From an uncultured SAR116 cluster alpha proteobacterium (GTDB lineage: Bacteria; Pseudomonadota; Alphaproteobacteria; Puniceispirillales; Marisalimonadaceae), in contig CACEFQ010000003.1 of assembly GCA_902558885.1 (NCBI GenBank), forward strand, positions 62,001 to 126,000: a stretch of DNA of 64,000 bases, in the 5' to 3' direction. Positions 1 to 10,011 of this stretch are shown here, one piece after another (within the stretch, counting starts at the first letter, position 1; the number at the start of each line of letters is the position of its first letter). The notes beneath the pieces are model-generated. The model was given only the letters and a program-made list of their open reading frames with translations, made no database searches and was not told the origin of the DNA. A program made the translations under genes and the position numbers.

Positions 1-1901
1 CCAATTCAGGTCATCCAGGAATGCCTATGGGTATGGCAGATGTTGCTACTGTTCTTTTCAAAGATTTTATTAATATTTGCCCAGATAAACCAGATTGGCC
101 AGATAGAGATAGATTTGTTTTATCTGCTGGTCATGGATCAATGTTATTATATTCACTTCATTATCTTTTAGGCTATAAAGATATGCCAATAGAAAACATA
201 AAAAATTTCAGACAGTTAAATTATAATACTGCTGGGCACCCAGAATTTGGTCATGCAGATGGTATAGAGACTACAACTGGACCATTAGGGCAAGGTCTTG
301 CAACTGCAGTTGGAATGGCTTTAAGTGAAAAGTTAATGGCATCTAGGTTTGGTAATAATTTAGTTAATCATTTCACTTATGTTATTGCTGGGGATGGTTG
401 TCTACAAGAGGGTATTAGCCATGAAGCCATTGAGTTTTCTGGTCATCTTAAGTTATCAAAGTTAATTGTTTTCTGGGATGACAATAAAATTTCAATTGAT
501 GGATCTACTGATTTATCTAATTCCTCAAATCAAATAACTAGATTTAAAGCAGCAGGTTGGCATACTCAAATTATAGATGGTCATAATCATGCTGATATTA
601 GTGCAGCTATTATCAATGCAAAAAAATCAAGAAAACCATCATTGATTGCATGTAAAACTAAGATTGGATATGGTGCACCTAATTTGGCTGGGACAGCTAA
701 AACTCATGGTGCACCTCTTGGTGCTGATGAAATAGCTGCAGCAAGAAAGGCATTGGGATGGTCAAATAATCCATTTGAGATACCGTCAGAAATATTAACA
801 GAGTGGAAAAAAACTACACAAAGATCAAAAGAACTTTTTAAAGTGTGGGAAAAAAAATTACAAGAAAGTACCAGGAGTAAAAGATTCCAAATGTTTATTG
901 AAGGAAATATTCCTAATTCTTATCAAAGAAAAATGAATTCATTTATTAAACAAATGAAAAAAGATTTGCCTAAACTTGCTACAAGGCAAGCTAGTCAAAA
1001 AGCTTTAGAAGTTATAAATAAAACTATTGTAAACACACTAGGTGGATCTGCAGATTTAACTGGCTCAAATTTAACTAAAACTAGTGAAATGAAAACAATT
1101 ACCTCAGGTAAGTTTTCAGGAAATTACATTCATTATGGAATAAGAGAGCATGCTATGGGCTCTATTATGAATGGTGTCGCGTTACATAAAGGTTTTATTC
1201 CTTATGGAGGAACATTTTTAGTTTTTAGTGATTATATGAGAGCATCCATAAGACTATCTGCGTTAATGTCTTTAAGAGTGATTTATGTATTAACTCATGA
1301 TTCGATTGGTCTTGGTGAAGATGGGCCAACTCATCAACCAATTGAACATTTAGCGATTTTAAGAGCAACTCCTAATTTAAATTTGATAAGGCCAGCAGAT
1401 ATTGTTGAAACTGCAGAGGCTTGGGATGTTGCGCTCAAAACTAATGGGCCAACTGTATTGGCTTTGTCAAGACAAGGTTTGAAATCTTATAGATCTGAAA
1501 AAACTAATAAAAATTTGGTTTCTAATGGTGGATATATTCTAAATAATATTTCAAAAGATAGAGATATTACTCTGATAGCCACTGGATCTGAAATAGAAAT
1601 AGCTATGGAAGCTTATGAAATAATGTTTAAAGAAGGTATTAAAGCTTCAGTTGTTTCGCTTCCTTGCTGGGAATTATTTGATAGACAAGGTGAAGAATAT
1701 AAAAATCAAGTTTTAGGAAATTGCCCACGTATAGCTATTGAGGCTGCTTCTGAAATGGGATGGAGTAAGTATATAGGTGAAAATGGAATCTTTATTGGTA
1801 TGAAAAGTTTTGGGGCGTCTGGACCAGCTTCGGACTTATACAATCATTTTAATATTACTAGTAAATCTATAATTGATTCTGCAAAATTATTATTAAATTA
1901 G
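1..1901 (+). CDS. tkt: Transketolase (5' end outside window)
   Basis: Thiamine-diphosphate enzyme that moves two-carbon ketol units between sugar phosphates in the pentose phosphate pathway; cytosolic. The frame is already open at base 3 and reads [13 protein letters not shown] before the first internal Met at base 21, so the true start lies upstream. Visible motifs are the TPP/metal motif GDGCLQEG followed by the Asn in DDNKIS, and the second-half pyrimidine-domain motifs [11 protein letters not shown] and [15 protein letters not shown]. About 632 residues are visible, close to the full family length, so only a short N-terminus is missing. It heads an operon with pgk, gap, rpe and gph; the next gene starts 26 bases on. 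Confidence 0.96.
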   Translation, partial: NSGHPGMPMGMADVATVLFKDFINICPDKPDWPDRDRFVLSAGHGSMLLYSLHYLLGYKDMPIENIKNFRQLNYNTAGHPEFGHADGIETTTGPLGQGLATAVGMALSEKLMASRFGNNLVNHFTYVIAGDGCLQEGISHEAIEFSGHLKLSKLIVFWDDNKISIDGSTDLSNSSNQITRFKAAGWHTQIIDGHNHADISAAIINAKKSRKPSLIACKTKIGYGAPNLAGTAKTHGAPLGADEIAAARKALGWSNNPFEIPSEILTEWKKTTQRSKELFKVWEKKLQESTRSKRFQMFIEGNIPNSYQRKMNSFIKQMKKDLPKLATRQASQKALEVINKTIVNTLGGSADLTGSNLTKTSEMKTITSGKFSGNYIHYGIREHAMGSIMNGVALHKGFIPYGGTFLVFSDYMRASIRLSALMSLRVIYVLTHDSIGLGEDGPTHQPIEHLAILRATPNLNLIRPADIVETAEAWDVALKTNGPTVLALSRQGLKSYRSEKTNKNLVSNGGYILNNISKDRDITLIATGSEIEIAMEAYEIMFKEGIKASVVSLPCWELFDRQGEEYKNQVLGNCPRIAIEAASEMGWSKYIGENGIFIGMKSFGASGPASDLYNHFNITSKSIIDSAKLLLN

Positions 1902-1927
1902 TGTAATAAAAAAAGTGAATTTTTTAA

Positions 1928-3127
1928 ATGTCTAGTAACATTAAAAGTATAGTTAATGAAGATATAAGTAATAAGGTTGTTATTTTAAGAGCTGACTTAA
2001 ATATTCCAATTGTTAATGGTATTATTCAAGATCTTACCAGGCTTACAAGGTTAATGCCTACAATCAATTATTTGTTAGAAAATAAATCGAAACTAGTTAT
2101 TTGTAGTCATTTAGGCAGACCAAAAGGAAAATTTGATGAGAATTTTTCTCTTAAGCCATTAGTGAACGTTTTATCTAAAATTACCAAAACAAAAGTTCAT
2201 TTTAATTCATCTTGTATTGGTGACGAAGCTTTGAAGCAAAAGAACACACTAGAACAAGGAGAAATTTTATTATTAGAAAATTTACGATTTCATGAAAGTG
2301 AGATTAAAAATGACTATGATTTTGCAAATGAATTATCTAAGGGGTGTGATGTTTTTGTGAATGACGCCTTTTCTTGTTCACATAGAACTCATGCAAGTTT
2401 ACACGCAATAACAAAATTTCTTCCATCCTTTTCTGGATTATTATTTGATGAGGAAGTAAAAGCACTAACTTCTGTGCTGAACTCTCCAATTAAACCAGTT
2501 GCAGCACTGGTTGGTGGTGCTAAAATATCATCAAAAATTAACATAATAGAATATTTGTTAACTAAAATGGATTATTTGGTTATTGGTGGAGCAATGGCAA
2601 ATACTTTTCTTTTTGCGCAGGGCTTCAATATGGGGAGAAGCCTTTACGAAAAAGACTGTATTGATATTGCAAAATCTATTTTGAAAAAAAGTGAGCTAAA
2701 TAACTGTCAGATAATTCTCCCTGAAGACCTAGTTGTTTCAAAGAAATTTGAAAATAATGCAGAAATTGAAATAGTGCCTTCTAATGCGGTTCCATCAGAA
2801 ATGATGGCTTTAGATATTGGCCCAAAAACGATAAAAAAAATAAGTTCTATGTTTCAAAATGTTAGTACTTTACTCTGGAATGGTCCAGTTGGTGCCTTTG
2901 AAACAACACCATTTGGTGAAGGAACTTTCAAGCTTGCTAGGGAGGCGGCTAAATTAACGTTAAATAAAAACTTAATTACTGTAGCTGGTGGTGGTGATAC
3001 AGCTTCTGCTTTAAACAACGCTAATGTTGTCGATGATTTTACATATGTTTCCTCAGCTGGGGGAGCTTTTCTAGAATGGCTTGAGGGTATAGAATTACCA
3101 GCAATATCAGTATTAAGTAATAAATAA
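1928..3127 (+). CDS. pgk: Phosphoglycerate kinase
   Basis: Interconverts 1,3-bisphosphoglycerate plus ADP with 3-phosphoglycerate plus ATP. At 399 residues it has the normal length. Seen directly: the N-terminal substrate motif RADLNIPI, the SHLGRPKG loop, the hinge-side WNGPVGAFE and the nucleotide-binding GGGDTASAL near the C-terminus. It sits between transketolase and gap on the same strand with gaps of about 26-29 bases, so it is almost certainly co-transcribed. Nothing unusual is seen. Confidence 0.97.
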   Translation: MSSNIKSIVNEDISNKVVILRADLNIPIVNGIIQDLTRLTRLMPTINYLLENKSKLVICSHLGRPKGKFDENFSLKPLVNVLSKITKTKVHFNSSCIGDEALKQKNTLEQGEILLLENLRFHESEIKNDYDFANELSKGCDVFVNDAFSCSHRTHASLHAITKFLPSFSGLLFDEEVKALTSVLNSPIKPVAALVGGAKISSKINIIEYLLTKMDYLVIGGAMANTFLFAQGFNMGRSLYEKDCIDIAKSILKKSELNNCQIILPEDLVVSKKFENNAEIEIVPSNAVPSEMMALDIGPKTIKKISSMFQNVSTLLWNGPVGAFETTPFGEGTFKLAREAAKLTLNKNLITVAGGGDTASALNNANVVDDFTYVSSAGGAFLEWLEGIELPAISVLSNK

Positions 3128-3156
3128 GTAATTTATAAATTTAGAAAGGAAAAATA

Positions 3157-4164
3157 ATGTCAGTAAGGGTTGCTATTAATGGATTTGGAAGAATAGGACG
3201 AAATATTTTAAGGGCTATTATTGAGTCAGGGCGTAATGATATCATTGTAGTTGGTATAAATGACTTAGGTCCTGTAGAAACAAATGCTCATTTATTAAGA
3301 TACGATAGTGTTCATGGAAAGTTTCCAGCAGACGTTAATATTGTTGGTAACAATTTAGATGTAGGGCAAGGTCCTATAAAAGTCACTTCTATAAGAAATC
3401 CAAAAGATTTGCCTTGGAAAGAACTTGATGTTGATATTGCAATGGAGTGTACTGGTATATTTGCCAGTCGAGAAAAAGCTTTTATGCATCTTGAGGCTGG
3501 TGCAAAGCGGGTGCTTGTTTCTGCTCCAGCTAGTGGTGTGGATCTTACCGTTGTATATGGGGTAAATCATCAAAAAATATCTAAAGATCATCTTGTTATA
3601 TCAAACGCTTCATGTACTACAAACTGTCTAGCGCCTATTGCTATGGCACTAAATAATGGGGTAGGTATAGATCAAGGTTTTATGACAACAATTCATTCTT
3701 ATACAGGTGATCAACCAACATTGGATACAATGCATTCTGATCTTTATAGGTCAAGAGCCGCTGCTGGCAACATGATACCAACCTCTACTGGCGCAGCTAA
3801 AGCAGTTGGATTGGTTTTACCAGAATTAAATGGAAAGTTAGATGGAGTTTCAGTAAGGGTTCCTACTCAAAATGTATCAGTTGTTGATTTTAAGTTTAAC
3901 GCTGCCAAATCAACTTCAGTAGTTGAAATTAACAACATTATAAAAGAATCCGCTAATGGAGCACTAAAAAACATTCTTGGCTTTACTAATGAACCGCTTG
4001 TATCAAGTGATTTTAATCATGATTCACGTTCTTCTATATTTCACATGGATCAGACAAAAGTAATGGACAATACATTTGTTAGAGTATTAAGTTGGTATGA
4101 TAATGAGTGGGGTTTTTCTAATAGAATGTCAGATACTGCAGTAGCAATAGGAAAGACAATTTAA
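3157..4164 (+). CDS. gap: Glyceraldehyde-3-phosphate dehydrogenase, type I
   Basis: NAD(P)-dependent phosphorylating dehydrogenase of glycolysis and gluconeogenesis, 335 residues. The Rossmann motif INGFGRIGR lies at the N-terminus and the catalytic Cys is residue 153 in SNASCTTN. The conserved TGAAKAVGLVLPEL and SWYDNEWGFSNR stretches are present. A good Shine-Dalgarno (agaaagga) precedes ATG 3157. Third gene of the tkt-pgk-gap-rpe-gph block. Confidence 0.97.
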   Translation: MSVRVAINGFGRIGRNILRAIIESGRNDIIVVGINDLGPVETNAHLLRYDSVHGKFPADVNIVGNNLDVGQGPIKVTSIRNPKDLPWKELDVDIAMECTGIFASREKAFMHLEAGAKRVLVSAPASGVDLTVVYGVNHQKISKDHLVISNASCTTNCLAPIAMALNNGVGIDQGFMTTIHSYTGDQPTLDTMHSDLYRSRAAAGNMIPTSTGAAKAVGLVLPELNGKLDGVSVRVPTQNVSVVDFKFNAAKSTSVVEINNIIKESANGALKNILGFTNEPLVSSDFNHDSRSSIFHMDQTKVMDNTFVRVLSWYDNEWGFSNRMSDTAVAIGKTI

Positions 4165-4206
4165 AAAATAACTCTAAGTTTTTTGAAATAAAAGGGAAAT
4201 ATTTGT

Positions 4207-4866
4207 ATGACCGAAGTGTTAATAGCACCGTCAATATTATCATCAAATTTCTCATGTTTAGCTGAAGAAATTAAAGCTATTGATAAAGCAGGGGCAGATT
4301 GGATACATTTGGATATTATGGACGGTCATTTCGTGCCAAATCTTACATTTGGTCCTCCAATTATCAAATCTATAAGAGATTATTCTAAAAAACCTTTCGA
4401 TGCACATCTAATGGTTACTAATCCAGATGATCTTCTAGAAGAATATGTTAATGCTGGAGTTAATATAATAACTGTTCATAAAGAAGTTACTCCTCATTTA
4501 GATAGAACTTTGAATCGTATTCGTGAATTAGGATGTAAAGCTGGTGTTTCTATTAATCCTGCTACGTCTATTTCAGGACTAGAGTTTTTGTTAGATAAAT
4601 TAGATCTTATTCTTGTAATGACGGTTAATCCAGGTTTTGGAGGTCAAGTGTTTATAGAATCATCTCTGAATAAAATTAAATTAGTTAGAGAGTTAGTAAA
4701 CGATAAACCTATCAAGATACAGGTCGATGGTGGAGTTAATAGGATGGTTGCACCTAGGGTAATTGATGCAGGCGCAAATGTAATTGTTGCAGGATCTGCC
4801 GTTTTTAATGGTAATGGTGTAGAGAGTTATTCAAAAAATATTAAAGCTCTTCGTCATAAAATTTAA
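4207..4866 (+). CDS. rpe: Ribulose-phosphate 3-epimerase
   Basis: Interconverts ribulose 5-phosphate and xylulose 5-phosphate, a metal-dependent TIM barrel. The 219 residues match the family length. Diagnostic stretches are IAPSILSSNF at the start, LDIMDGHFVPNLTFGP with metal-binding His and Asp, VNPGFGGQ in the middle and the phosphate-binding VDGGVN and AGSAVF near the end. It lies three bases upstream of the gph-like gene, the rpe-gph pairing that is common in proteobacteria. Confidence 0.96.
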   Translation: MTEVLIAPSILSSNFSCLAEEIKAIDKAGADWIHLDIMDGHFVPNLTFGPPIIKSIRDYSKKPFDAHLMVTNPDDLLEEYVNAGVNIITVHKEVTPHLDRTLNRIRELGCKAGVSINPATSISGLEFLLDKLDLILVMTVNPGFGGQVFIESSLNKIKLVRELVNDKPIKIQVDGGVNRMVAPRVIDAGANVIVAGSAVFNGNGVESYSKNIKALRHKI

Positions 4867-4869
4867 AAT

Positions 4870-5532
4870 ATGAAAAAAATAAATTTTAATTTTATTTTTG
4901 ATTTAGATGGTACCTTAGTTCATTCAGTTCCTGATATGCACCATGCAATAAATAAAACTTTAACTAAATATAATTTAAAAAATATCTCTGAGGAAAAACT
5001 ACAGACTTTTGTTGGTGAAGGTATGTTATCTTTGTCAAAAAAAGTAGTTGATTTTTGCGGTGGAGATGAAAGTTTATATGAAGTGATTTTTAAAAGTTAT
5101 AGGCAAAACTATTCAGAACAGCCTTACAAATATAGTACATTAATGCCTGGAGTAATAGATACTCTTAATTTTTTTTATGAACAAAAAATATTAATGGGTA
5201 TTTGTACGAATAAAAGACAATTCGTAACTGAAAAATTAATTAAAGAAATGAATTTAAATAAATTTTTTACCACAATTGTTGGGGCAAGAGATAATATTCC
5301 GTTAAAACCAAAGCCCAATATGTTATTATTAGCAATGGAAGGTTTTAAAACAAAAAACAAAATGTTTTATATGGTTGGTGATACATCAAATGATATTGAT
5401 GCAGCTAAAGCAGCTAACATAAAATCAATTGTAGTTGAAGGCGGTTATACTAATAAGGATATTAAAAAACTTGGAGCAACTCACACCGTTAAAAATATGA
5501 AAGATATAATCAAACTTTTAGACTTATCTTAA
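4870..5532 (+). CDS. gph: Phosphoglycolate phosphatase-like HAD hydrolase
   Basis: HAD-superfamily phosphatase of 220 residues, most likely removing phosphate from 2-phosphoglycolate or a related small metabolite. Motif I is FDLDGTLVHS, motif II is the CTNKR segment, and motif IV is GDTSNDIDAAKAAN. Its place directly after rpe supports the gph assignment, but HAD substrate specificity cannot be read from sequence alone. It converges with the SDR gene and the two stops overlap by 4 bases. Confidence 0.85.
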   Translation: MKKINFNFIFDLDGTLVHSVPDMHHAINKTLTKYNLKNISEEKLQTFVGEGMLSLSKKVVDFCGGDESLYEVIFKSYRQNYSEQPYKYSTLMPGVIDTLNFFYEQKILMGICTNKRQFVTEKLIKEMNLNKFFTTIVGARDNIPLKPKPNMLLLAMEGFKTKNKMFYMVGDTSNDIDAAKAANIKSIVVEGGYTNKDIKKLGATHTVKNMKDIIKLLDLS

Positions 5533-6449
5533 ATTGGATCCCAGCTGAAAACATCGCCACTTCTTTCATTAGGTGTCATTGAATTTTTAAATGAGGGAAG
5601 AGCTCTTTCGGCAATTTGTTGTGGTGTCCACCCTAATTCGGAATGAACACTTTTTATAGGTCTATTTTGATTATAAATAAATAATTCATTCAATCTTGCA
5701 CTGAAGATTTGTCCACTTACACTTTTAGCGGCCTCTGAGGCTAAAAAAACAGCTAAAGGGGCATTGGTTTCAGGGGTCATTTTCCTTAGTCTTTCAACTC
5801 TCTCTTTCTCAGCATCAGTATTTGAAGGTATAGAATTGGTCATTCTACTCCAGGCAAAAGGTGCAATACAATTTGATCTAACATTAAATCTACTCATATC
5901 TAGGGAAATTGATTTTGATAGTCCAGCAATTCCTAATTTTGCAGCTGAGTAATTTGCCTGACCAAAATTTCCTATTAGTCCCGATGTACTTGTCATATGT
6001 ACATAGGCTCCTGAATTTTGTTCTCTAAAATATGGAGCAGCAGCCCTGCTTACATAAAAGCTACCATTTAAATGAACACTTATTACGTCATTCCAATCTG
6101 AGGGTTCCATCTTATGGAAAATCGTATCTCTTAAAATGCCAGCGTTATTTATAACAATATCTAATCTACCATAAGTATCTAATGCTTTTTTAATTATTAG
6201 TTGTGCGCTATCCCATGAAGAAACACTATCATTACTAATTATAGCTTTCCCACCTTTTTGAGTGATTAATCCAACAGTTTCTTGTGCTGGAGATTCAGAT
6301 CCACCCTCGCCAGTTAATGAAACACCTATATCATTTACAACAATTGAAACTCCCTCTTTTGCAAGAGCAAGGGCTATTTCACGTCCTATTCCTCCACCGG
6401 CTCCAGTTACAACGGCTACTTTATCTTTTAACCCTAGATCGATATTCAT
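5529..6449 (-). CDS. Short-chain dehydrogenase/reductase, MFE-type
   Basis: NAD(P)-dependent SDR of 306 residues. The N-terminus carries the TGAGGGIGRE cofactor motif, then NNAG, a catalytic Ser in MTSTSG and the YSAAK Tyr-Lys pair. The insert VVNDIGVSLTGEGG resembles the 3-hydroxyacyl-CoA dehydrogenase part of multifunctional beta-oxidation enzymes, and the roughly 60-residue C-terminal extension ends in DVFSWDPI. A hydroxyacyl-CoA or similar substrate is likely but unproven. It is monocistronic and converges with gph. Confidence 0.88.
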   Translation of the reverse strand: MNIDLGLKDKVAVVTGAGGGIGREIALALAKEGVSIVVNDIGVSLTGEGGSESPAQETVGLITQKGGKAIISNDSVSSWDSAQLIIKKALDTYGRLDIVINNAGILRDTIFHKMEPSDWNDVISVHLNGSFYVSRAAAPYFREQNSGAYVHMTSTSGLIGNFGQANYSAAKLGIAGLSKSISLDMSRFNVRSNCIAPFAWSRMTNSIPSNTDAEKERVERLRKMTPETNAPLAVFLASEAAKSVSGQIFSARLNELFIYNQNRPIKSVHSELGWTPQQIAERALPSFKNSMTPNERSGDVFSWDPI

Positions 6450-6796
6450 TAATGAATCTCCTATATTGACTTATTTGTTAATATTAAGAATTTTCTATTA
6501 ACTTTCTAGGATATATTTATAATTTATTAAAATTATCTAATAATTGAAAATTAATCTTTATATGATATTAGATTAAATGAGTGGCCTCGTAGCTCATCTG
6601 GATAGAGCGCAAGATTCCTAATCTTGAGGTAACAGGTTCGAGTCCTGTCGAGGTCACCATCTTAAAGACCATCTATGATCTTCGTGAAAACTTTTTTAAT
6701 AATAAGGTTAGATTGTAGATCTTATTAAATAAAGAAATTCTTTCTTGTGTTTTTATTTAGTTCAAGTATTGCTCATTTGAATATGAAGTTAGTTAA
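6450..6796. other. Intergenic region holding tRNA-Arg
   Basis: Apart from tRNA-Arg at 6583-6659 the stretch is AT-rich and has no convincing ORF. A short A/T-rich inverted repeat (AAGAAA, loop TTC, TTTCTT at 6732-6746) followed by a T-rich run could end tRNA transcription on the + strand, but it is weak. I found no second copy of the tRNA 3' end that would mark an integration site for the sugar island that follows. Confidence 0.5.
6583..6659 (+). tRNA. tRNA-Arg (anticodon CCU)
   Basis: Full cloverleaf of 77 bases. The seven-pair acceptor stem GGCCTCG/CGAGGTC contains one G-T pair, the D stem is GCTC/GAGC, and the anticodon stem CAAGA/TCTTG holds loop TTCCTAA with anticodon CCT at 6617-6619. 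The T stem is ACAGG/CCTGT with loop TTCGAGT, and CCA is encoded. It reads AGG codons. It borders the low-GC surface-sugar island. Confidence 0.97.
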
Positions 6797-7648
6797 TTAC
6801 TTTTCTAACATTTTGGCATAGTCTATTAAACCACTTTCAAAAGAAAATTTACAATCCCAATTAAAGTAATTTTTAATCTTAGAAATATCTGCATAACAAT
6901 CTAAGATGTCTTTAGGTCCAGAAACATTTTTGTTAATAACTTTTATATTTTTTTTATAATAATCATTCATTATGGCTATTATATCAAGAACACCATAACT
7001 TTTTCCAGAACCGACATTAAAAATTTCAGATTTGTTAAGAGAACTATCATTAACAATTATTGCAATTAACCTTACTAGATCTTTTATATATAGATAATCT
7101 CTTTTTAGCCTTATATCATTGACATAAATTTTATCACTTTCTTCAATTTGTTCTAAAATACTTGGTATTAAAAATTCTTTTGGTTGTTCAAAGCCAAACA
7201 AATTAAAAATTCTAAGCGAAATTACATTTGTATAATTTTCAGCATAATCAAACAATAATTTTTCAGCAATTTGTTTACTTTTAGCATAAGGAGAATGAGG
7301 GCAAACATGATGATCTTCGTTAATTGGATTCTTAGGATTCTGTCCATAAGTGTAAGTGTTTAAGTATATCAATTTCTTTACTTTTTTAATTCTACAAAAC
7401 TCAGAAATGTTTAATGTACTTTTTAAGTTAAAATCAAAATATTTATATGGGTCATTATGAGAATTAGCGCCAATTAAAGCAGCTGAATGAATTACGACAT
7501 CTATATCATCTAATGTCAATAGACTTTGAATATCATTTATATTATAATTTGAACTCCTAGAACATTTTATAACTTCACAATCTTTGCATATAAAAGAATT
7601 AATATTCTTGCCTATAAATCCATTTGCACCGGTTAAAAGAATTCTCAT
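6797..7648 (-). CDS. NAD-dependent sugar epimerase/dehydratase
   Basis: Extended-SDR protein of 283 residues acting on nucleotide sugars. It shows the Rossmann motif TGANGFIG at the N-terminus, the YAKSK catalytic Tyr-xxx-Lys near residue 120, and RDYLYIKDLVRL typical of the substrate-binding half. Its start overlaps the end of the upstream PseG-like gene by 4 bases, so the two are translationally coupled. The exact sugar cannot be deduced. Base composition is more AT-rich than the flanking core genes, consistent with a variable surface-polysaccharide region. Confidence 0.88.
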   Translation of the reverse strand: MRILLTGANGFIGKNINSFICKDCEVIKCSRSSNYNINDIQSLLTLDDIDVVIHSAALIGANSHNDPYKYFDFNLKSTLNISEFCRIKKVKKLIYLNTYTYGQNPKNPINEDHHVCPHSPYAKSKQIAEKLLFDYAENYTNVISLRIFNLFGFEQPKEFLIPSILEQIEESDKIYVNDIRLKRDYLYIKDLVRLIAIIVNDSSLNKSEIFNVGSGKSYGVLDIIAIMNDYYKKNIKVINKNVSGPKDILDCYADISKIKNYFNWDCKFSFESGLIDYAKMLEK

Positions 7649-8580
7649 TGTAAAATCAACTTCTCAATCTTATTCTTGATCCTCAATTTACCTTTATGGT
7701 CAATTTTAGTTTCATTTTTATAAATTTTAGGATTATTTATTCTTTCGTTTAACAATTCAATATTAACATTTGGCATACACCCAAAAAATTCATTATAACC
7801 TAAATCTTCACCTATTTTTGCAAACTTTGCTTGATGTTTATTTTGAGCTAAAACTAATGTCTTTTTCTTAAAAAATATACTTTCGTACATTACATTCCCA
7901 CCAGAAACTACCACACACTTTGAACGAGAGATTAGGTCAAAAATTTCATCCTCTTCTTTGCAAAAAACAATATTTTTAAGATTATAATTTTTATTAGTAA
8001 ATTTGGAAAAGGAACCAACTTTAATTAAAAATTTTTTCATTGGATTAATTTTTACTATATTATCAATAAAAAATTTAGTTAAATTTTTAGGGTCTGATCC
8101 CCCAAAAAAGACAAAAATATAATTTTCATTTGAATTGTTACCATAGTTTTCAATATTTTTTCTGAAAATTATATATTTACTACCTAATAATCTTTTATTT
8201 GATTCATTTATAAATCTTTTACGAAAATTATAGTTAATTGATAAATCTGAATAAATGGAATAATTATCAAACTCATGCAGACTAATAATTTTTTTGTTTA
8301 AAGTTTTTTTTATATTTTCTATATAACCTCTTTTATATTTTAATAAATCTAAAATAACCAAATCAATATTATATTTATTATTTAATGCAATAAATTTGTC
8401 TATTTCATTATTTTCCTCTAGAAAATAAACTAAGTGTTTTTTAAAAATTAAATTTTTTTTATTGTCAGTTTTCACTAAAAAAATCAACTTTTTAGCGTCT
8501 ACATAGTCTAATAAGTTTTCAATTCTTCTGAAGTGACCTGTTCCAATTTTATTAGAAATATCACATCTAATCAAAATCAT
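7645..8580 (-). CDS. pseG: PseG/SpsG-like nucleotide-sugar hydrolase
   Basis: Glycosyltransferase-fold protein of 311 residues resembling PseG, which removes UDP during pseudaminic acid synthesis. Seen: the N-terminal RCDISNKIGTGHFRR, matching the family signature for sugar-nucleotide binding, the FFGGSDP loop and the C-terminal VVSGGNVMYES. It follows the NeuB/PseI-like gene by 2 bases and overlaps the epimerase by 4, forming a three-gene operon. It is very Lys/Asn/Ile-rich. An alternative is a SpsG-type polysaccharide protein of different specificity. Confidence 0.82.
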   Translation of the reverse strand: MILIRCDISNKIGTGHFRRIENLLDYVDAKKLIFLVKTDNKKNLIFKKHLVYFLEENNEIDKFIALNNKYNIDLVILDLLKYKRGYIENIKKTLNKKIISLHEFDNYSIYSDLSINYNFRKRFINESNKRLLGSKYIIFRKNIENYGNNSNENYIFVFFGGSDPKNLTKFFIDNIVKINPMKKFLIKVGSFSKFTNKNYNLKNIVFCKEEDEIFDLISRSKCVVVSGGNVMYESIFFKKKTLVLAQNKHQAKFAKIGEDLGYNEFFGCMPNVNIELLNERINNPKIYKNETKIDHKGKLRIKNKIEKLILQ

Positions 8581-8582
8581 TT

Positions 8583-9638
8583 TTAAAACATCTCTTTTGT
8601 AATAATAATATCATTATCAATATCTACTTTTGTTTTTAGTCCAATTATAAAATCCATATATTTAGGATTAATTCCGGTTCCTGGTCTTTTGGCTGTAAGC
8701 ATATCACAAGTTATTTTTGTACCTTTTTTGATAAATTTTGACGACACAATAGATTTCCTGGCATTTTCAAATGCTTTTTTTTCTGAAGGATAATGACCAT
8801 TTACAAAAATACCTTTTGCTAACTCAACTTTTCTTATCAAGTCATGCATTGATCTAAACTCTTTAGGATTCAGAGAAAGTCTGTGATCTGGACTATCAGG
8901 CAATTTTTTATCAATAGTAAAGTGCTTTTCAACACTACATGCCCCCATAGCTACGGACATTGCAGGAATATCAATACCAATTGTATGATCAGAATATCCA
9001 ACAGGTATTTCTGGGAACACTTCTTTTAGCTTTTGCATTTTTACCAGATTTGCGTTCCTGTAATCACAAGGATATTGGAGAATGCAGTGTTGTAGTAAAA
9101 TTTTATTACAGTTATTTTTTGCAAAAATATTAAGAGCTTTTTCAATCTCGCCTATAGAAGAACATCCTGTTGAGAGAATTATAGGTTTTTTGGTTTTTGA
9201 AATATAATCTAATAGCTGTACATAGGTTATATCAGAGGAAGATATCTTATATAATTCAACGCCTATTTCTTCTAAAAGATCCACATCTGGAATGTTAAAT
9301 GGTGTAGAACAAAATATTGTCTTCAATTCTTCACATTTCTTCTTTAACAAATTAAAGCCTTCTAATGTCATACTATCTAATTTTGAAAAAGTTTCAAATT
9401 GAGTGTTTTTTACTTTATCGTTTAGACTTTCATCCCAATAAATAGGTGCACTCCTCGTAACAATTTGTGACGCTTTATAAGTTTGAAATTTTACAATATC
9501 TGCACCACTTTTTACAGATTCTTCAATTAGCTTGTAACCTCTATTAATATCACCATTATGATTAACCCCAACTTCAGATATTAAAAGTGTTTGATAACCT
9601 TCACCAACTACTTTATCTTTGATTTTAAAATTGTTCAT
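8583..9638 (-). CDS. N-acetylneuraminate/pseudaminate synthase family
   Basis: Condenses phosphoenolpyruvate with an amino sugar to give a nine-carbon nonulosonic acid (sialic, pseudaminic or legionaminic type). The 351 residues comprise a TIM barrel opening with LLISEVGVNHNGD, the middle motifs STPF and GYSDHT, VEKHFTIDK, and a C-terminal antifreeze-like SAF domain (RPGTGINPKYMD). First gene of the island operon; an upstream gaggag-like site (aggagaac) precedes its ATG. The rest of a complete pseudaminate pathway (PseB, PseC, PseH, PseF) is not in the window, so the product is uncertain. Confidence 0.9.
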   Translation of the reverse strand: MNNFKIKDKVVGEGYQTLLISEVGVNHNGDINRGYKLIEESVKSGADIVKFQTYKASQIVTRSAPIYWDESLNDKVKNTQFETFSKLDSMTLEGFNLLKKKCEELKTIFCSTPFNIPDVDLLEEIGVELYKISSSDITYVQLLDYISKTKKPIILSTGCSSIGEIEKALNIFAKNNCNKILLQHCILQYPCDYRNANLVKMQKLKEVFPEIPVGYSDHTIGIDIPAMSVAMGACSVEKHFTIDKKLPDSPDHRLSLNPKEFRSMHDLIRKVELAKGIFVNGHYPSEKKAFENARKSIVSSKFIKKGTKITCDMLTAKRPGTGINPKYMDFIIGLKTKVDIDNDIIITKEMF

Positions 9639-10011
9639 AAAGTTCTCCTAACTTTTAAAAATTTAAGTACTTTTTTAATTTTAAAATTGAAACAATTTTT
9701 AGCATGAGTTTGAATATTGATGATTGTAGATATTTTTTAAAAAATGTTAATTTATTTTTTATTTTATGAATAAATATTATATGAAAAAAATTTCTTATGA
9801 TGACTTTGATAATGTATAATCTACCACAAATTTTGAGATTTCAGATGTTGTTTTTTTAGGAAGTTCATTATATGAATTTTCATTCAATGAAAAAATTTTA
9901 ATAAATTATTTTTAGCAACAAAATTTAAAAATTTTTGTTACCTGCTCTGGAGGAAATGGTTCTAGATTTAGCAGAGAACTATATAAAAAAATTTAATATT
10001 AAAAAAATAAA
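9639..10011. other. AT-rich gap with gene remnant
   Basis: About 370 bases between the NeuB-like gene and the small HAD gene. The part next to neuB is very AT-rich and carries no intact ORF. A short reading stretch begins at ATG 9704 and ends after about 22 codons. The distal part holds the decayed frame annotated separately at 9766-9996. No promoter or terminator could be supported. Confidence 0.5.
9766..9996 (+). pseudogene. Decayed ORF with two in-frame stops
   Basis: Reading from ATG 9766 gives a protein-like sequence interrupted by TAA after DFDNV and by TAG after INYF. The same frame then continues as QQNLKIFVTCSGGNGSRF to a stop at 9994. Between the stops it reads SDVVFLGSSLYEFSFNE, which looks like genuine coding sequence. 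I do not recognise the family; a fragment of a carbohydrate or phosphate-handling enzyme is conceivable. It lies on the opposite strand to its neighbours inside the sugar island. Chance open sequence in AT-rich DNA remains possible. Confidence 0.4.

Noticed and set aside
6583-6659. Integration site at tRNA-Arg
   Set aside because: No repeat of the tRNA 3' end and no integrase are visible in the window.
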